Of a stretch of 64,000 bases of DNA, positions 11,962 to 24,229 are shown in pieces. Origin of the DNA: Amylostereum areolatum (lineage: Eukaryota > Basidiomycota > Agaricomycetes > Russulales > Stereaceae). Made by a program: the position numbers and the translations under genes. The first letter of the stretch is position 1, and every line of letters begins with the position of its first letter. The notes under the pieces were generated by a model that worked only from the letters and a program-made list of their open reading frames with translations, searched no databases and was not told the DNA's origin. The stretch is from NCBI GenBank assembly GCA_012932865.1, contig SAXG01000121.1, positions 1 to 64,000 on the forward strand, in the 5' to 3' direction.

Positions 11962-11997
11962 CCCCCCCCCCCCCCCCCCCCCCCCCACACACACACA
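11962..11997. repeat. 25-base poly-C tract followed by (CA)n
   Basis: Twenty-five consecutive C (11962-11986) are followed directly by ACACACACACAC. The tract lies just beyond the stop of the minus-strand gene that ends at 12010, so it would be a G run in that gene's 3' flank. Such a run could form a quadruplex and its exact length is hard to sequence. Confidence 0.95.
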
Positions 11998-12009
11998 CTC
12001 ACATTTATC

Positions 12010-15000
12010 TCACATCGCCAACCGCGAGGTAGGCATCCGCGTCCTCCCCCGCGCCCAACCCTCCCCAGGCGCCCTAGGCTCCCCAGCAGGCAACACGATC
12101 TGCCCGTTCCTCTCCCTCACCCTCCCAACCTCATGAACCATGCCTGCACCCTCCCCACCCACCTGCCTGCTCTCCGTCCGCATCCGCCGCCTCTTCCCCT
12201 CCTCCTCCTCCACTGACACCCGCGCCGCCCTGCGCCCCTCGTCGAGCGCGCGCGGGGCCCCGAACGTCGCCATCGTCGGCGCGCGTCCGTCGACCGCCCA
12301 CTTGCGCTTGCTCCGCGCCGCGAGCGGGCTCTCGGCCGCGACGCGCCAGTTGGGCGACAGCTCCGCGTCGGAGGGCGTGTCGGCGTCCGCGTGGATGCGC
12401 ACGACGGTCGGGCGGTGGTGGAGGGCGAGCGAGGACGGCGTGGACGGGCCCTCCGACGCGGGCGACTCGGACGCCATCCGCGTGCGTGCGCCGGGAGGGA
12501 TGTACTTGGTCTGAGGCTGAGTCTGGGAGCGGCGGTGGGAGCTGGAGAGAGAGAGAGAGGATATTAGATTCTGAGGATAGGACGACTCGAGGGCAGGCAA
12601 GGCTGACTTGTCCGAACCCGACGTGCTCCCGGGCGTGGCCCACTTCGTCGAATATATGACCTGCTGCCCGCCGTCGACCACGTTGAAACCCAACGGCGGG
12701 ACTCCGGCAGCAGCCTCCCTCTCCAGCGCCTCCGTCTCCGTCAACGCCATCGCCAACGACCGTCCGACGACCATCGGGTCGACCTTGGTCGGGCTCAGCG
12801 CGGCGACGAACCGCCCGTAGTCGCCCGGAAGGTGCGAGATGTGCTCGAGCAGGATACCGTCCGAAATGAAGCGGAGGCGGGGGCGAGGGCCGAAGGCGGT
12901 CGTCGTCGCGAGGTGCGAGAGGACGGCGCTGGGGCCGATGCGAACGGCGCGCTTGGGAGAGGCGGTCGAGGCCTTGGTGGGGTCGCATGTGACAACATCA
13001 TTGGATCCAGAGGTCGCTTGGACATCCATAGAGGTTGCTTGGACATCCATAGAGGCTGGCTCGGCGTCCGTTCCCCCAACGTCAGACAAGCTCTGGTGGC
13101 GGTAGTGTGGATAGATGAGCGCCCTTGGAGCTGATGACGGCGGGACATAGACATACCTTATACTGCGTCGACGGTTTGTAGAGGTCCTTGAATGCAAAGT
13201 TGACGAAAGATGAGCGCCCGAAGGAGAATGCGGGTAAACCCAGGTCGGAGGCGCGGTCTGAAACATATGCGGCGGAGGGTTGAACAGCCTCGACGGGGGA
13301 CGGCGTAGGGGCGCTCGATGGTGGCATATCTGGAGATTGGCATGTGGCGGCAGGAGCGGCCGGGGGGTTGTTCATGTTCGCAGTAAGCGCTTCTGGACTG
13401 GGAGCCTTGTCGACAACCGAGGTAGTCTCGTTTCCCTTTACAGAAGCAGCTTCCTGTGGACGTGTCTCGTTGGTCAGCGATTCAAGGCCCTGAGAAGAAG
13501 CCATCGGTCAAAAATCCAGTCACACCAACCAGAGCAGAGAAATTGCGAACCTGCACGATTGCCAGTCTAGTCAGTGTCTTGGATAACGCCCTCAGCCTGC
13601 GCTGTTGTCGGGTCAGGGGCCGAGGTGCAGGCGGGCCAAAGGCGTCGAGACCGAGAGCTGCGACTTCGGCGGCGAAACTGGCGGTAGCCTGCGATCTCGC
13701 ATCCTTGGGCGGGTTAGGAGCGGTGTCCCCAAACATAAGTGAAGTCTGGGCCTGAGGATCCACGGGCTTCGCGCTTGGAGTAGGTGAGGGAATCGTCGCG
13801 TTGGTGAACCCGCCGTCGTCGATGCAGGCGAGGTCGGAGGCAATAGGTTGCACGTCTGTGCTGTCACCGCTAGCCTCTTGAGGAACAGCCGACGGAGCTC
13901 CCGCGTCGCGCGTTAACTTGACTGCATCGGAATACAAAAGTGGTCCAACAGGCGGCGGCGCAGCGGTGCTGGCACTCTCAGTACTACAAGGACAACACAT
14001 CAACGAGGAAACGCTGAATGCAGGAGAAACACCAACCTTTCGCCAGCAACGCCGGTCACGAATCGGACTCCGTACGGAATAGACTTGGAGCGCACGTGCT
14101 CGGGTGTAGAAGTGCCGTTTGCTTTGAGAATACCAAACGCTTTCTTCTTCGGAATGCGTTCAACGTGGGCCTGACGGACGATGGGACTCGCACAGGCCGG
14201 GAGGTATGCCCGTCTTGCAGAAGCGAAGTCGGTGGGTTGGGTTACATCCGATGGAGTTACAGAGGAAGACGTAGCAGAGGCGGGGGCGTTGGGCGGCGCG
14301 GCGAGCACGTTGCTGCCTTCTCTTACTTGGCCGGTGGTGACGCCGCGCGAGTGACCAGCTGGCCATTCCGAAGACGCAAGTGTCGCTAGAGGGAGGTAGC
14401 GGTTGGACCCAGGTCCGTTGGTCGGCTGAATGACGTCTTTCGAGAATCGCGAGGCGGCAACCTGACGCTTTCTGGCAACTTCGTCGTTGAGGGCTCGGGC
14501 TCGAACCTCAGACCACGGCGGAAAGGAGATGTTGGAGGCGCCCTTGGAATGTTCAAAAGACAGAGAAGAGATAGGATGAGGTGCCTGGGCCTGAGCCTGG
14601 GGGCTGGAGGACGGCAAGGCTGAGCGAGAATCAAGGTCTTTGAAAAACGAACGTGGGGCATCCAGGTATCCGGAGGAGCCAGTGGTACTATCCACTTGGG
14701 ATAAATCGGATTTGGAAGACTCTGTGGACAGGTTGTCTGGAAGTGAAAGAGAGTTGGAGACGGAGCCAAGAAGTGCGAGAGAAGAAGGCGAAGAGATATT
14801 GTTCGGGGAGGGCTCGATGGCTAAGGTCGTCGTCAGAGCTTGCGAGTCTAGGTTGGGTATCAGGAGAGTCGAAAGGGCCTGCAGTGATTCGCTGGACCGG
14901 ACAGAGTTGGGGTCGGAGTCGGGAGCCATTGCCGTCTTGGATCTTGAAACCCACAGACCGCGGACGACGAGAGCGAGAAGAGCGAGTGTTCCGGATATCA

Positions 15001-15487
15001 GGCGACCGAGCAGGTGAATGGACACACGCGCCTTGACGCCGATCCTGGAGGAGGTGAACGAAAGCAAAACGAGGGCCACAGCCAGCGCGACGAAGACCTC
15101 GACAGCCGACACAGCGCGTAACCTATCTTGAACGGCGTTCAAAGCTTGTTCCACCGCGGTCGTATTGGCATCCACATCTAAGGGGCTGTCGACGATGGTG
15201 TAGCACACGGGCGGGGCAAGGGTGTTGGCGGTACAGTGGGGCCCTGAGACTACCGGGAAAAGGACAGATTTCAGGAGGCCGCCGCCGTCATCCTGATCTT
15301 CAACGACAGAGTCGACCTTGATAAAGAGGTCGGGCGGCGGGAGGGGGAGGGTGAGCCGGCGGCGCAGCGGTTTGAAGGGGAAGATTTTGAACACGATGTC
15401 CGGCCAGGTCTTGTCCGTGAACCACTCGAGCTTGGGCACGTAGGGCAGAACAGCGGCCAGGGCGGCAAGAAAGTGTATGCTGACCAT
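12010..15487 (-). CDS. Large Ser/Pro/Ala-rich protein with N-terminal hydrophobic helices, function unknown
   Basis: The likely start is ATG 15487 (MVSIHFLAALAAVLPYVP), a signal-anchor-like start. Further hydrophobic segments are VEVFVALAVALVLLSFTSS and LISGTLALLALVVRGLWV, roughly at residues 140 and 180. The rest is low-complexity Ser/Pro/Ala text over several exons. Visible breaks lie near 14000, 13480-13550, 13090-13160 and 12540-12590. A perfect or near-perfect 21-bp tandem repeat at 13010-13051 encodes two copies of SMDVQAT. A more ordered block follows, from about RAVRIGPSAVLSHLAT to VIYSTKWATPGS. The C-terminal exon is basic and glutamate-rich (VSVEEEEGKRRRMRTE) and stops at 12010. At about a thousand residues it could be a membrane-tethered scaffold or regulator, but no domain is recognised. 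It is read divergently from the gene at 16240. Confidence 0.65.
13010..13051 (-). repeat. 21-bp in-frame tandem repeat (two units)
   Basis: The two units differ at one base and encode the heptapeptide SMDVQAT twice inside the large unknown protein. The repeat preserves the frame. Confidence 0.9.
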
Positions 15488-16239
15488 GGCGGGAGAGAAA
15501 AGGAGGAATGAAAGGGTATCACGAAGGGAGGAGGGTATCGCAGGAAGGCGGGCGAGATGGTGGAATAGCGCAAGAGGAAAGCAGGCGCGGCCCGCCCCGC
15601 CACGGCACACGGGCGGCGGTTGTTTGGCGTCGCCAAACATCGGACCGACGCGTCGGAAAACGTGCCGGTGGTGCTCGTCGTCGGCGTCGACGACGCGCTC
15701 CCCGCCGCCCTTGTTCTCTAAATGGAATGGCGCAGACTCCGTCCTCCACAGTGTTCCTCGGCATCACGAGCGCGATGAGGTCTTGTTGTTTTCCGCCAAC
15801 CCCGCGATCCTAGGATTTCTACTTTCGGCCATGGCGACTTTTGTTTTCGTTCCAGGCTCCTATTATACGATGCACCGCCCTCCTCCCCGCCCGCTATAAA
15901 GTCCTCGACCGACGCGACGCACAAGGGAGGGACATACGATCTCCACGCGATTACTCTGCCTTCAGGTGTGTATGTATATCTGTTCTACTTTTGGCCGTGG
16001 CGATCGGCTTACAACGGATGGATTCCGCGGCGTTGTTGTTACGCTGGTTCTGGTACAGTCGCATGCCCTTGCCCGCCTCTTTCTCCAACGGCCACCAGGA
16101 TCGCCGCTGGGCAACTTACGCGTCCGTTGGCATCACGCAAGCCAGGCTACCACCCCCTTCTCCTGCAAACACGACCCCCCGCGTGTACTTCGCCGATCCG
16201 ACTCCATTCCAAGGCGCACTGCGATCTCGGGACGCCGAC
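15488..16239. promoter_or_regulatory. Divergent intergenic region
   Basis: This lies between the minus-strand gene starting at 15487 and the plus-strand gene starting at about 16240. The plus-strand frame stays open upstream to 15841, so part of it could be 5' coding sequence or a 5' exon of the next gene. Confidence 0.4.
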
Positions 16240-17481
16240 ATGCACCGTAACACCTCCAAAGCCTTGACCAAGCACAGATCCCCCCCGACCCTTCGCGACA
16301 AGTTCACGTTCAAACTCGGACGTTCCAAATCCGTTCCCGAACCCTCGCCACAAGTCATCCCCGAGCCCCCGTCCCCGTCTATGAGCGAGCAGCTGTTCGA
16401 CTTCCAGACACACATGCACGAGACCTCCATGCGCTACGTCCAGGAACATCCCCCCTCTCTTCTGATAGAGCCGAAGGATCTCCCCGCCGTGCCCGCCACG
16501 GAGGCTCCGCAGGGACGCTCGCGAGACGACGAAGGCCAGTTCGGTCGTCGGCGCAAGGCGCGTCGCGCTCCTCAACCGGAGGTCGTACCAGAAGAGCCGC
16601 GGGTGCCGGAGTCTCCTAAGGGCAAGGGCAAGGCGAAGGATCCCAATCGTACCGGCCCGCGATATGAGAAACGACCTCGCACCTCGTCGATCTTCGTGGA
16701 GTGCGGCTCAGATATTGGTGCAGGCGAGCGCGAGGTCCCCACTCAACGCGCCCGGGAGGAGATGGAAGCTCTTTTGTCCAGGAGCGGCGATACGATGGTT
16801 TTCGACGTCAACCTAGAGGGGAAACGCGACGAGGTGATGGGTCACGAAGAGGGGGAGGGGGCGCGGGAGATGGGCCCGCGTGCGGAGGAACCTGACGTAC
16901 GCCGTCTTTTCGGCTTCTGTTCTTTTTCTGAGCTCATGCATATCCAACCAGGCTATGTTCACGGACGGCGGTGAATCTATGGATACCTGGCGCAGGCATG
17001 GCCAGGGTTCGGGCGCGGCGCCGCAAGCCTCCTTCGCACTTCCTCTGGCTGGCCCGTCCTCAAGGCTCGCCAGCGAGGGATCTTCCTCCGCCCTTGAAGA
17101 AGAGAACGCAGTCGGTGAAGCCTCCAAACATCAGAATAGGAACATACACATCCAGGCCCCGCAATATGGCGACGAACGGGGCGCGGCTGACTCGTCTTGT
17201 GAGGACCCGCCGTTCGATTCTCCCTCCGAACCAAGGTAAGCTCAGTTCTTATCCTTCGTACCGATACCGTTGAATGACCGGAACGTTCGCCACCTAGGCC
17301 TCCCGCACAGGCAGAGACCAACCCTCTCTTCCCTTGGTCCTTCTACTATATCAGCACGAACGCACCTGCGTCCCCTCTGAAGCTCTCAGGTGAAGAACGC
17401 GAGATGCGTCACGGCGAGCACGCGCGAAAGCCCTCTTTGCTGGATAAAGTGAAACGCGTTTTGCCTGCTACGAAGGCCTAG
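16240..17481 (+). CDS. Hypothetical protein, charged and proline-rich
   Basis: Three exons, 16240-16896, 16952-17235 and 17298-17481, keep phase and give about 374 aa from ATG 16240 (MHRNTSKALTKHRSPP). The same frame is open upstream to an ATG-like position at 15841, so a longer N-terminus is possible. The text has a basic N-terminus, a proline-rich region (PSPQVIPEPPSPSMSE), the block LFDFQTHMHETSMRYVQEHP, and a KGKGKAKD run followed by a RPRTSS patch. The C-terminal exon has FPWSFYYIST and ends HARKPSLLDKVKRVLPATKA. I recognise no domain. It looks like a disordered cytosolic or nuclear protein. Canonical donors (GTACGC, GTAAGC) and clean phases support a real spliced gene. Confidence 0.65.
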
Positions 17482-18350
17482 CGTCCGGTGAATCGGATCC
17501 CGGTGGTGTGCATCCGCGACTACGTCTGGTCGGAGAGGGAAGATTGATTTCGGAATTGGATGAACGGGATGCCGAGTGGATGGATGGATGACTCCGTGTT
17601 AATCTCTTAATGATTGTTGTAATGGAACCGGTACGAACGGATAGGATGAATGTAATGGGGCTTGTACCACGGTGGCTTCATGCACTGTTGAAAATCCGTT
17701 GTCTGGTGTGGCGTGAGTCGTGACTTCGGTGACGGGTGATGGATAACAGTCACGGTCACGACTCTGACGCGACTCACGCGGCGTGTTGTCTGAGACGCGT
17801 TCTCGAATCTCCGTCATCCCGGTCCCCATCCTCTTCGTCGACCTCACTCAGATTCTGCGAATCAGCCCATGAGGGATTGAAACCTCCCGCGGCGCACTGA
17901 TCCAATGCGACTGGCATAACCCTGCACGGCCCATAAGCGAAAAGAATAAGGACAAGCACAAGGGTCTACATGCGCCCCCATCAGTATCACCACCCGATCG
18001 CGCGCCCTAATCACAACCCAGGTCCTCGTCTCCAAGAACACGAAAAATAAGTGCAGTGGGTGCGTATTGTTTTTTTTGACTGCGAGCTTTGTGTTCACTT
18101 GGAGCACAGACTCCGCCGCCACGTCCCTGGAGCTCCGAGTTCGGCGTGACGAGGTCTTTTTGTACTCGAGGCGCTTCTCCTCGTAGCTTCTGCCTTGTTG
18201 TCTTCCGAGGCGAGAGGGACGGGATGACACGATATAAGATCGACTTCAGATGCGTAGCCGGCATCTCGACAAACTTCAAGCCTGCCTGAACGTCGGACTG
18301 TGGCGTCGTCTCGCATCTCGCTCTTCGCCTCCCGTGGATACCCTAATTCT
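17482..18350. other. Intergenic, no gene seen
   Basis: This holds the 3' flank of one plus-strand gene and the promoter of the next. Minus-strand open frames between 17599 and 18421 show no motif or convincing splice pattern. Confidence 0.45.
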
Positions 18351-20944
18351 ATGGTGCGTACTCTGTCCACCTGTCTGAATTTTGGAAGCGTCAACCGGCA
18401 CTTCCATCCACAGTCGTACACACCAATGTCCTACGTTTCCAACGACGTTCCTCAGGCTTACACCGACCCGCCTCCCACCTCCGTTCCACGATCGGCGCCC
18501 TGCAGCTCCTCACCCGAATTCCTACCCCAAGCCCAATTACCAAACCCCAATTCAATATCCCACCCGCAGCAGGTCTACATCGTGAACTTCAACGCCGGAA
18601 ACTACCCACCACAACAGCTCGGAGTCCACTCGACCACGACGGCAGGCCCGGGTCACTGGGTTTATATACCCGATCCATCAGCAGCCACCCAGGAGCAGAG
18701 TTCGGATGGATATAGTGCGAGGGCCACTGGTGGAACGTCAGATGCAGAAGAGCGACCGGACTCGCCTCCTCGTTCTCCTTCGCCACCTGACGACCACCCA
18801 TCCCCTCCACCCGACGACAGTGATAATAATGCGCTTCTTTTCTCGCTCCCACCTTCTCCCCCGTCTAATACACAATCCTCGCCACCTCCCTCTCGCCCGC
18901 CCTCCGGAAGACAGCTCCGTCCCAGGTCCCTCCCAAGCAGTTCAAGACCGTCCTCACGCCCCTCGACCCGCCCACCTTCGCGTGTCTCGTCGTCTCCCGG
19001 AGTTGCTTCAACCTCCCATCTGCGACCAATACCACAGGATACAGTCATCGCGTCCCCTGCTTCCTCCTACCACCCTCCAGACAGCGCGAACAGAGACAAT
19101 TTCCCCATCCCCTCCCCGACCGACGTGCCCCCGGCGGATTCAGCCCTTTTCGGTCTTCCAAACCTGCGTTCGTCGCTCTCATCCCCCGCCCCGCCCTACA
19201 AGCGGTCGCCCGTTCTCCCTGGGTATAACGCCACAGCCAAGGACGCGGCCAAGGTTGGTTTGAATGAGAATATCGTGAGGGAGAAGACGGTGTCCAGGAG
19301 GGCGTCGAAGGACATGGGTGTGCGGTTCCGGTCCCCTGCAGAGGAGGTGCGGGCGTTGCAGCAGAGCGCCGTGGAGCTGGACGGACGGGGGGTTGGGGCG
19401 TCGGTGCATTCGTCTTTGACGTATCTAACGCTGCGCGAGGAGGCGGGACCTGTGACCAGCGCTATCTCCGAACATTCGCTGGTCGACTCTAGGAATACGG
19501 TCCAAAGCTGGCGCTCCAAAGTTGAGGACACGCAAGACGAGGACGGGGACGAGGGCAAATGTAGGACCGCCTCTTCGTGCTCTTTGCCGTCGATGTCGGC
19601 TTCAGCCTCCCGTTCACTTCCGGCGTTCAACCCTGACGCTATGGTGAGGATGACGGAGCGAAAAGGGGACGCGGTACGTCCCACGTCTTTTCTTGGTCTT
19701 GGGATAAGGAAACTTACTACACGCATTGTGTTAGGCGAAGGGACAGTGGATAGAAGTAACGTATCATCACTATGAATGCGCCTCAAGGTACGGCTGGGGC
19801 ACGCAAAACCACGAGGAGGGGAATGACAACTCCCACCCATCCCCGACTCGTACCAATGCTTGTACTCGACCGCGCGTCTATAGCCGTCTTTTCCCAGATT
19901 CGCCCCGATCAGAAGAGGTCGACTCGGACTTGGAATCACACAACTCCGCCGGCATTGGTCCGCCTTCGGACCCACCCTCCCTCCCCCTTTCGCCGTCTGA
20001 AATCTCTTGGCCGAGCTCGATATCGGAGCTGCCCAACCTGGAGGACACTGACAGCGAGGTCGCAGAGCATGGATACTACGTGGATGCTTCCAGGACGGTG
20101 CAGACGGCGTTGCTCGAGGAGACTAGGAAGCGTACCAGGACCGCAGTGGCTGAACTGGACATGGTGTGTGTCCATCTCACGATGCCGTGGATGAAAAGGG
20201 CTGACAGCGGTACTCCCAGGCGACGCGGGCCCTCGCCTCCGTCACTCATCTCGCCGGATCTGATGACCTTGTGACTGCCGCGCAGGACATGCTCGCCGAG
20301 CTGCACCTCCTGCCTGCGGTCTTCGAGGTGCTCGTACGTAGCGAGATCGGTATGGTGGCTGACTATCGACCGGGTCCGACCGAGCAGCGCTGGGTCGCGG
20401 CCAGAGAGCGATATGCGGATTCTCTTCAAGTGTATGTCCGCCCGTCCCGTCTTCCTTCTATGTACGCAGGCTGACGCGGATATCGCAGGAACCTGCGGCG
20501 CGTCGAGCGCGTCGCCATCGTGCTTATGCACGAGATCGGACACGCCCCCACCGAGCACATCCCCCGGATGATCCCGCGCGCGCTGGCGCAATTTGGCGCA
20601 TTCTGGACCAAGATACGGAACCTGCAGCTGAGGATCGAGGTCAGCCCGTCCGCCGTTCTTCTCTCTTACTGGAAGGAAAACTGATGGTGCTTATGGCGTC
20701 GACTCTGCAGCTCGCCTCGGTTGTGATCCTGAGGAAACGCTTGGCCGCGATCCAGCAACGCTTCGGGCACCCGTTCGAGCTGCTGAACACGCTGACGGGG
20801 CTCGATCCTGTCCGGGAATTTGAACGCGGTTGGGAAGGGATCGACGATCGGATACGATGGATGGCCAAAGCATGCCGGCGGTCTCCACGACCTGCTTTGA
20901 ATCAGGAAAACGCTGCTGGTGCCCGTGCTGGCTGTGGGCGTTAG
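18351..20944 (+). CDS. Hypothetical protein with long disordered N-terminus and helical C-terminus
   Basis: The main exon runs from ATG 18426 (MSYVSNDVPQ) to 19673. Exons 19735-20163, 20220-20431, 20489-20639 and 20711-20944 follow in phase, giving about 757 aa. A 5' mini-exon is plausible: the ATG at 18351 is followed at once by GTGCGT, and a CAG acceptor lies before SYTPMSYVS. The first 400 residues are Pro/Ser-rich and disordered (repeated PPS and SRPSSRPST-like text). A conserved-looking core is KGQWIEVTYHHYECASRYGW. The C-terminal half is probably alpha-helical and coiled (RTVQTALLEETRKRTRTAVA; VERVAIVLMHEIGHAP; LRKRLAAIQQRFGHPF). The HEIGH string resembles a zincin motif, but it sits in a helical context without other metalloprotease features, so I do not call it an enzyme. 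Function is unknown. Confidence 0.7.
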
Positions 20945-21283
20945 GCTTAACTTGCTGGGTGGCTGTTTGACCGGTTCGGATCCCTTGGACGACTTTACGC
21001 GACCACATGATCACGAACACTGCTAGATGCATTTTTACGAATTTATGATAGAGCGCCTGCGAGCGTGCCCACGATGTAATGTTGCATGAATGACCATGTA
21101 CGATTCCCCTGTACATCTCGGTGGACTTGTCCGCCGTCATGCTTGCCGTCGCGACGTCACAGTGGTGACATCCTATTTGTTATTCCGTAACGCCCTGGCT
21201 CCCGGTCACGGTTTTGATACCCTCTTCTCCTGTAGGCTGTAGATGTGCATCCTTGCCAGAAAGCCCGTCCACATCGTTCAATA
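20945..21283. other. Intergenic, no gene seen
   Basis: A 0.34 kb spacer between two plus-strand genes. It contains the promoter of the WD40-like gene. Confidence 0.5.
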
Positions 21284-23392
21284 ATGGCCAAACCCCCTTC
21301 CAAAAGCTTGTACACCCTTCTGAACCGCCTCTTCGACGCCCAATCGTCCGTCTCAAGCGCGCGTGAAGATCTCACCGCAGCCTCCGCCCTTCCCTCCTCT
21401 TGGACGCGCACGGTCGCGCTCGCGCGCGCCTCGATCGAGTTGCAGGATCGGATCACCGAGGCGCTGACGCTCGCGTGCGAGATTGTGAGCGAGGACGGGC
21501 CGGATGTGCTGGGGAGCCGCGAGATGGTTGTGCTCGTCCGGAGAGCATGCGAGCTCGAGCACGAAGTGGTGAAGATTGCGCAGGAGGAGAAGAAGGAGCT
21601 GATGATGGACGGGATCCCCGTTCTGTGCGGGAACGTGGTGCGAGACGACGCGATGGCGAGAGCGGGGTCCGGTGCGTCTTTCCCCCTTTCTTTTCAACGC
21701 TGCCTGGGAGGGGCTAATCGATCGCGTTTTTAGGGCTGGGACTTTTAGGCAGGGCGCAGAGTCTTGTTGCGGCGGTTTTCCTAGCGGGGCCGACCTACAA
21801 GGCCGAGAGCGTAGCAGCCTACGACCCCTCCACCAAACCGCATCCCCTATCCACGCCCCTCGCGCGCTTCCGCCTCCATCGTCCTCTCCTGCCATCCACC
21901 ATCCCGTCCACCCAACGCGCCTTCGCCGAAGCGCGCTGCGAGATTCAACAACAATACACCTGGAGGCCGCACCGCACCGCGCTCGGCGCGGGCGTGCTCG
22001 CCCTCACGGGCTTCAACGGCTTCAGAAACGGCGACCCGGCGCTGGAGCTCGTCAACCTCGACGCGCCGCCGAAGAAGGGGCGATGGAACGAGTGGGGAAT
22101 CCCCGTCCGACTTGGCCTCAAAGGGAACGACACCGAGGTCTGCCTCGATTCAGGCAGGAGGCTGGTGTACATCGCGGACGACAAGCGGGTCAAGTCGTAC
22201 CGGTGGGCGGAGGACGCGTGGGCGGAGGCCCGCGGAGCGGGCGCGGAGCCGCAGACCTTGCCCGTGCACACGCTCGACGCGAAGGGCTTCGACCGCGCGG
22301 TGATGCTGCGCGAGAACGGCGCGCGGCTCGTGCGCGCGGGCAAGGCGGGGATCGCGGTGTGGAGCATCGACGCGCTGCCGACGCACGGGCCCGAGGGCAC
22401 GGACGTCGTCGGGCGCGAGATGCGCTCGGCGGCCTCCCTTTTCGACGACGACGACGTCGAGCACTCGAGCGGCGCGCCGCCGACGCAGACCGTCGTCTCC
22501 GCGCCCGCCCTGCGCGACATCCGCACCTGGGCGGCGCTCCCCGCGGACGGGAACGGCGCGATCGTGGCGCGCGCGAGCCGGAACGGCGTCGAGCGCGTCG
22601 ATCTTGTGGCCACGCGGTTGTCGGGGCGGTATGTCGGGCAGGGCGGCGTTCCGAATACGATCCGGACGAGCAAGCAGGATGCGAATGGGTTCGTGACGAC
22701 GGGGAGCGGGGCGGTGAGGTTGTACGATGCGAGGGTGCCCGCGCCGGTGTTGGCGGTGGTGCATGGGAAGGAGGATGTGGAGGCGGGACTGTACGAGCAC
22801 ATCGGCGACCATCCCTGTGCGTTTATCCCTTCCTGCCTTGGCGTTATCGTATGCTGACCCTTGGGCTGTAGTCATCATCATTGGGGGGACGACGTCGGAG
22901 CAGATCACGGTGTGGGACGTTCGGGCGCGTAGGCCGCTCTACGAGCTCAGCACGGGCAACAACGAGGTGTCATCGATGGAGTGGGACGCCCCGCGACAGA
23001 CGCTCTACGCCGCGACGGACTGCACGTACAGAACGTGGCTGGGGACGCGGGAGGGGTACCGCCCCGCGAGGTTCGACCGTATGAAGCGACCTTCGCCGGA
23101 CGACGAAGGCAGCGATGAAGACGAAGACGAGAAGAAAGACCTGTACAAGGACGATCCGTGGGATGCGAAGAGCAAGTGCTGGCCTCGAGAGGCTTACCAC
23201 CTGGAGCACTCGTTCGGGCATCCGCTCGACTCGGGGGAACACAGGATCTGTGCGCCTTCCTCTCTCCATCTCCGCTTCGTCGACTCACGGCGCGCATGTA
23301 TAGATCGATACAAGTTCACGCCCGGCGCTGACCCAAGCGTTCTCCCCGATTACGGCGACGCTAAGCTGGGCGAAAGTATATTCCAGTTCTAG
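21284..23392 (+). CDS. WD40-repeat-like protein, fungal conserved, function unknown
   Basis: Four exons (21284-21671, 21734-22816, 22872-23249 and 23304-23392) give about 645 aa from ATG 21284 (MAKPPSKSLYTLLNRLFDAQ). The first 140 residues are helical (SSAREDLTAASALPSSW; ACELEHEVVKIAQEEKKEL). The rest has beta-propeller-like strands: DTEVCLDSGRRLVYIADDKRV, GKAGIAVWSIDALP, GAVRLYDARVPAP, TTSEQITVWDVRARR and EVSSMEWDAPRQTLYAATD. ITVWDVRARRP is the clearest WD unit. An acidic insert (DEGSDEDEDEKKD) precedes a conserved-looking tail spliced as EHRIYRYKFTPGADPSV, with the tyrosine codon formed across the last intron. I remember similar proteins as uncharacterised WD40-like proteins of basidiomycetes. 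GC content is very high in 22000-22800, which also creates long antisense open frames that I treat as shadows. Confidence 0.78.
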
Positions 23393-24104
23393 AGGGGCCG
23401 ACGCTGTTGTTGAATTCAGAACTTACAAATGTTGTATGCATGTAGAAACAGAGGCTCAATCTCAGCTATTCGATAGAGGCGTTGCCGCGCCATCCGTTTG
23501 GACTCCTTGCCGTCGTCGTCCACCTTGGCGGGGCTCTACCGGTAGGTTGGCGATACATTGTTTGCGCGCACCAGGTGCGCCAAAGCGCCGGCGCTGTCCT
23601 CGTCCAATCGTTCCGTCGTGGGACGGAAGTGAAAACGCCCGCATGACAGAATGTTCGCCAGGACAGGACGGGAAGATGACGCCCTCGATTCGATCGATTC
23701 GAGCGGGCGGGCAACGCGGGGGCAGCAGGTAGGGAAGGAGAAGGACGTTTCGGAGCTTTCTGGAAGCCGAAGGGCGACAAGAGGATCGCACTCATCCCAG
23801 AATGCGTACAGGACCGCTTTAGGATGCCTTCTACTCGAATTTGGGAGCAGCATCCTCCCCGATTGCCTCTCGTTCTCCCGATACAATGTTGAGATGCGTA
23901 TTTGATCGGGGTCGATGACTTCGTCTGACCGAAAGCGGGCGGGATCGCCACAACGAGACGGTCGGGAACCGGGACGGTCGCCACAAGCTTCCTCGACGAT
24001 CCCAGTCGCCACTTTGGGCGTGCTGTTGCATTTGATCCCCCGCCCGCCACCCCGCCACCCCGCCACCTCGCCCGACGCCAGGGCGCAAGGGCAGCGCAGA
24101 GATA
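23393..24104. other. Hydrophobin upstream region
   Basis: This lies between the WD40-like gene and the hydrophobin promoter. Overlapping open frames in several phases carry no recognisable motif. No gene was seen, and it probably contains the distal regulatory sequence of the hydrophobin. Confidence 0.45.
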
Positions 24105-24117
24105 CATAAAAGGCGGG
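24105..24117 (+). promoter_or_regulatory. TATA-like element CATAAAAGGCGGG
   Basis: This lies 113-125 bases upstream of the hydrophobin ATG. The identical 13 bases occur at 44868-44880 upstream of a secreted-protein gene, and a related GTATAAAAGGTG lies upstream of that gene's tandem partner. Confidence 0.65.
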
Positions 24118-24229
24118 CTCGTCGTCGCGCGCAGAGTTTCCCCCCAGTTTCTCCCGCGTCCTCAACCCGCGTCGTCCAACTCCCTCTCCACTCTTTTATA
24201 CCACATCCCTATCCTTCATCACGCCCACC

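Noticed and set aside
12131..12988. Second long minus-strand frame rich in Arg/Pro/Gly
   Set aside because: It overlaps the exons of the unknown protein in another phase and has arginine-rich composition typical of shadow frames.
20495..20545. HEIGH string suggesting a zinc metalloprotease
   Set aside because: It sits in a helical, otherwise non-catalytic region with no third ligand or signal/propeptide features, so it is probably coincidental.
21945..22802. Long antisense open frames (up to 285 codons) opposite the WD40-like gene
   Set aside because: They arise from very high GC content and third-position bias. The plus-strand frame has coherent introns and WD-like text.
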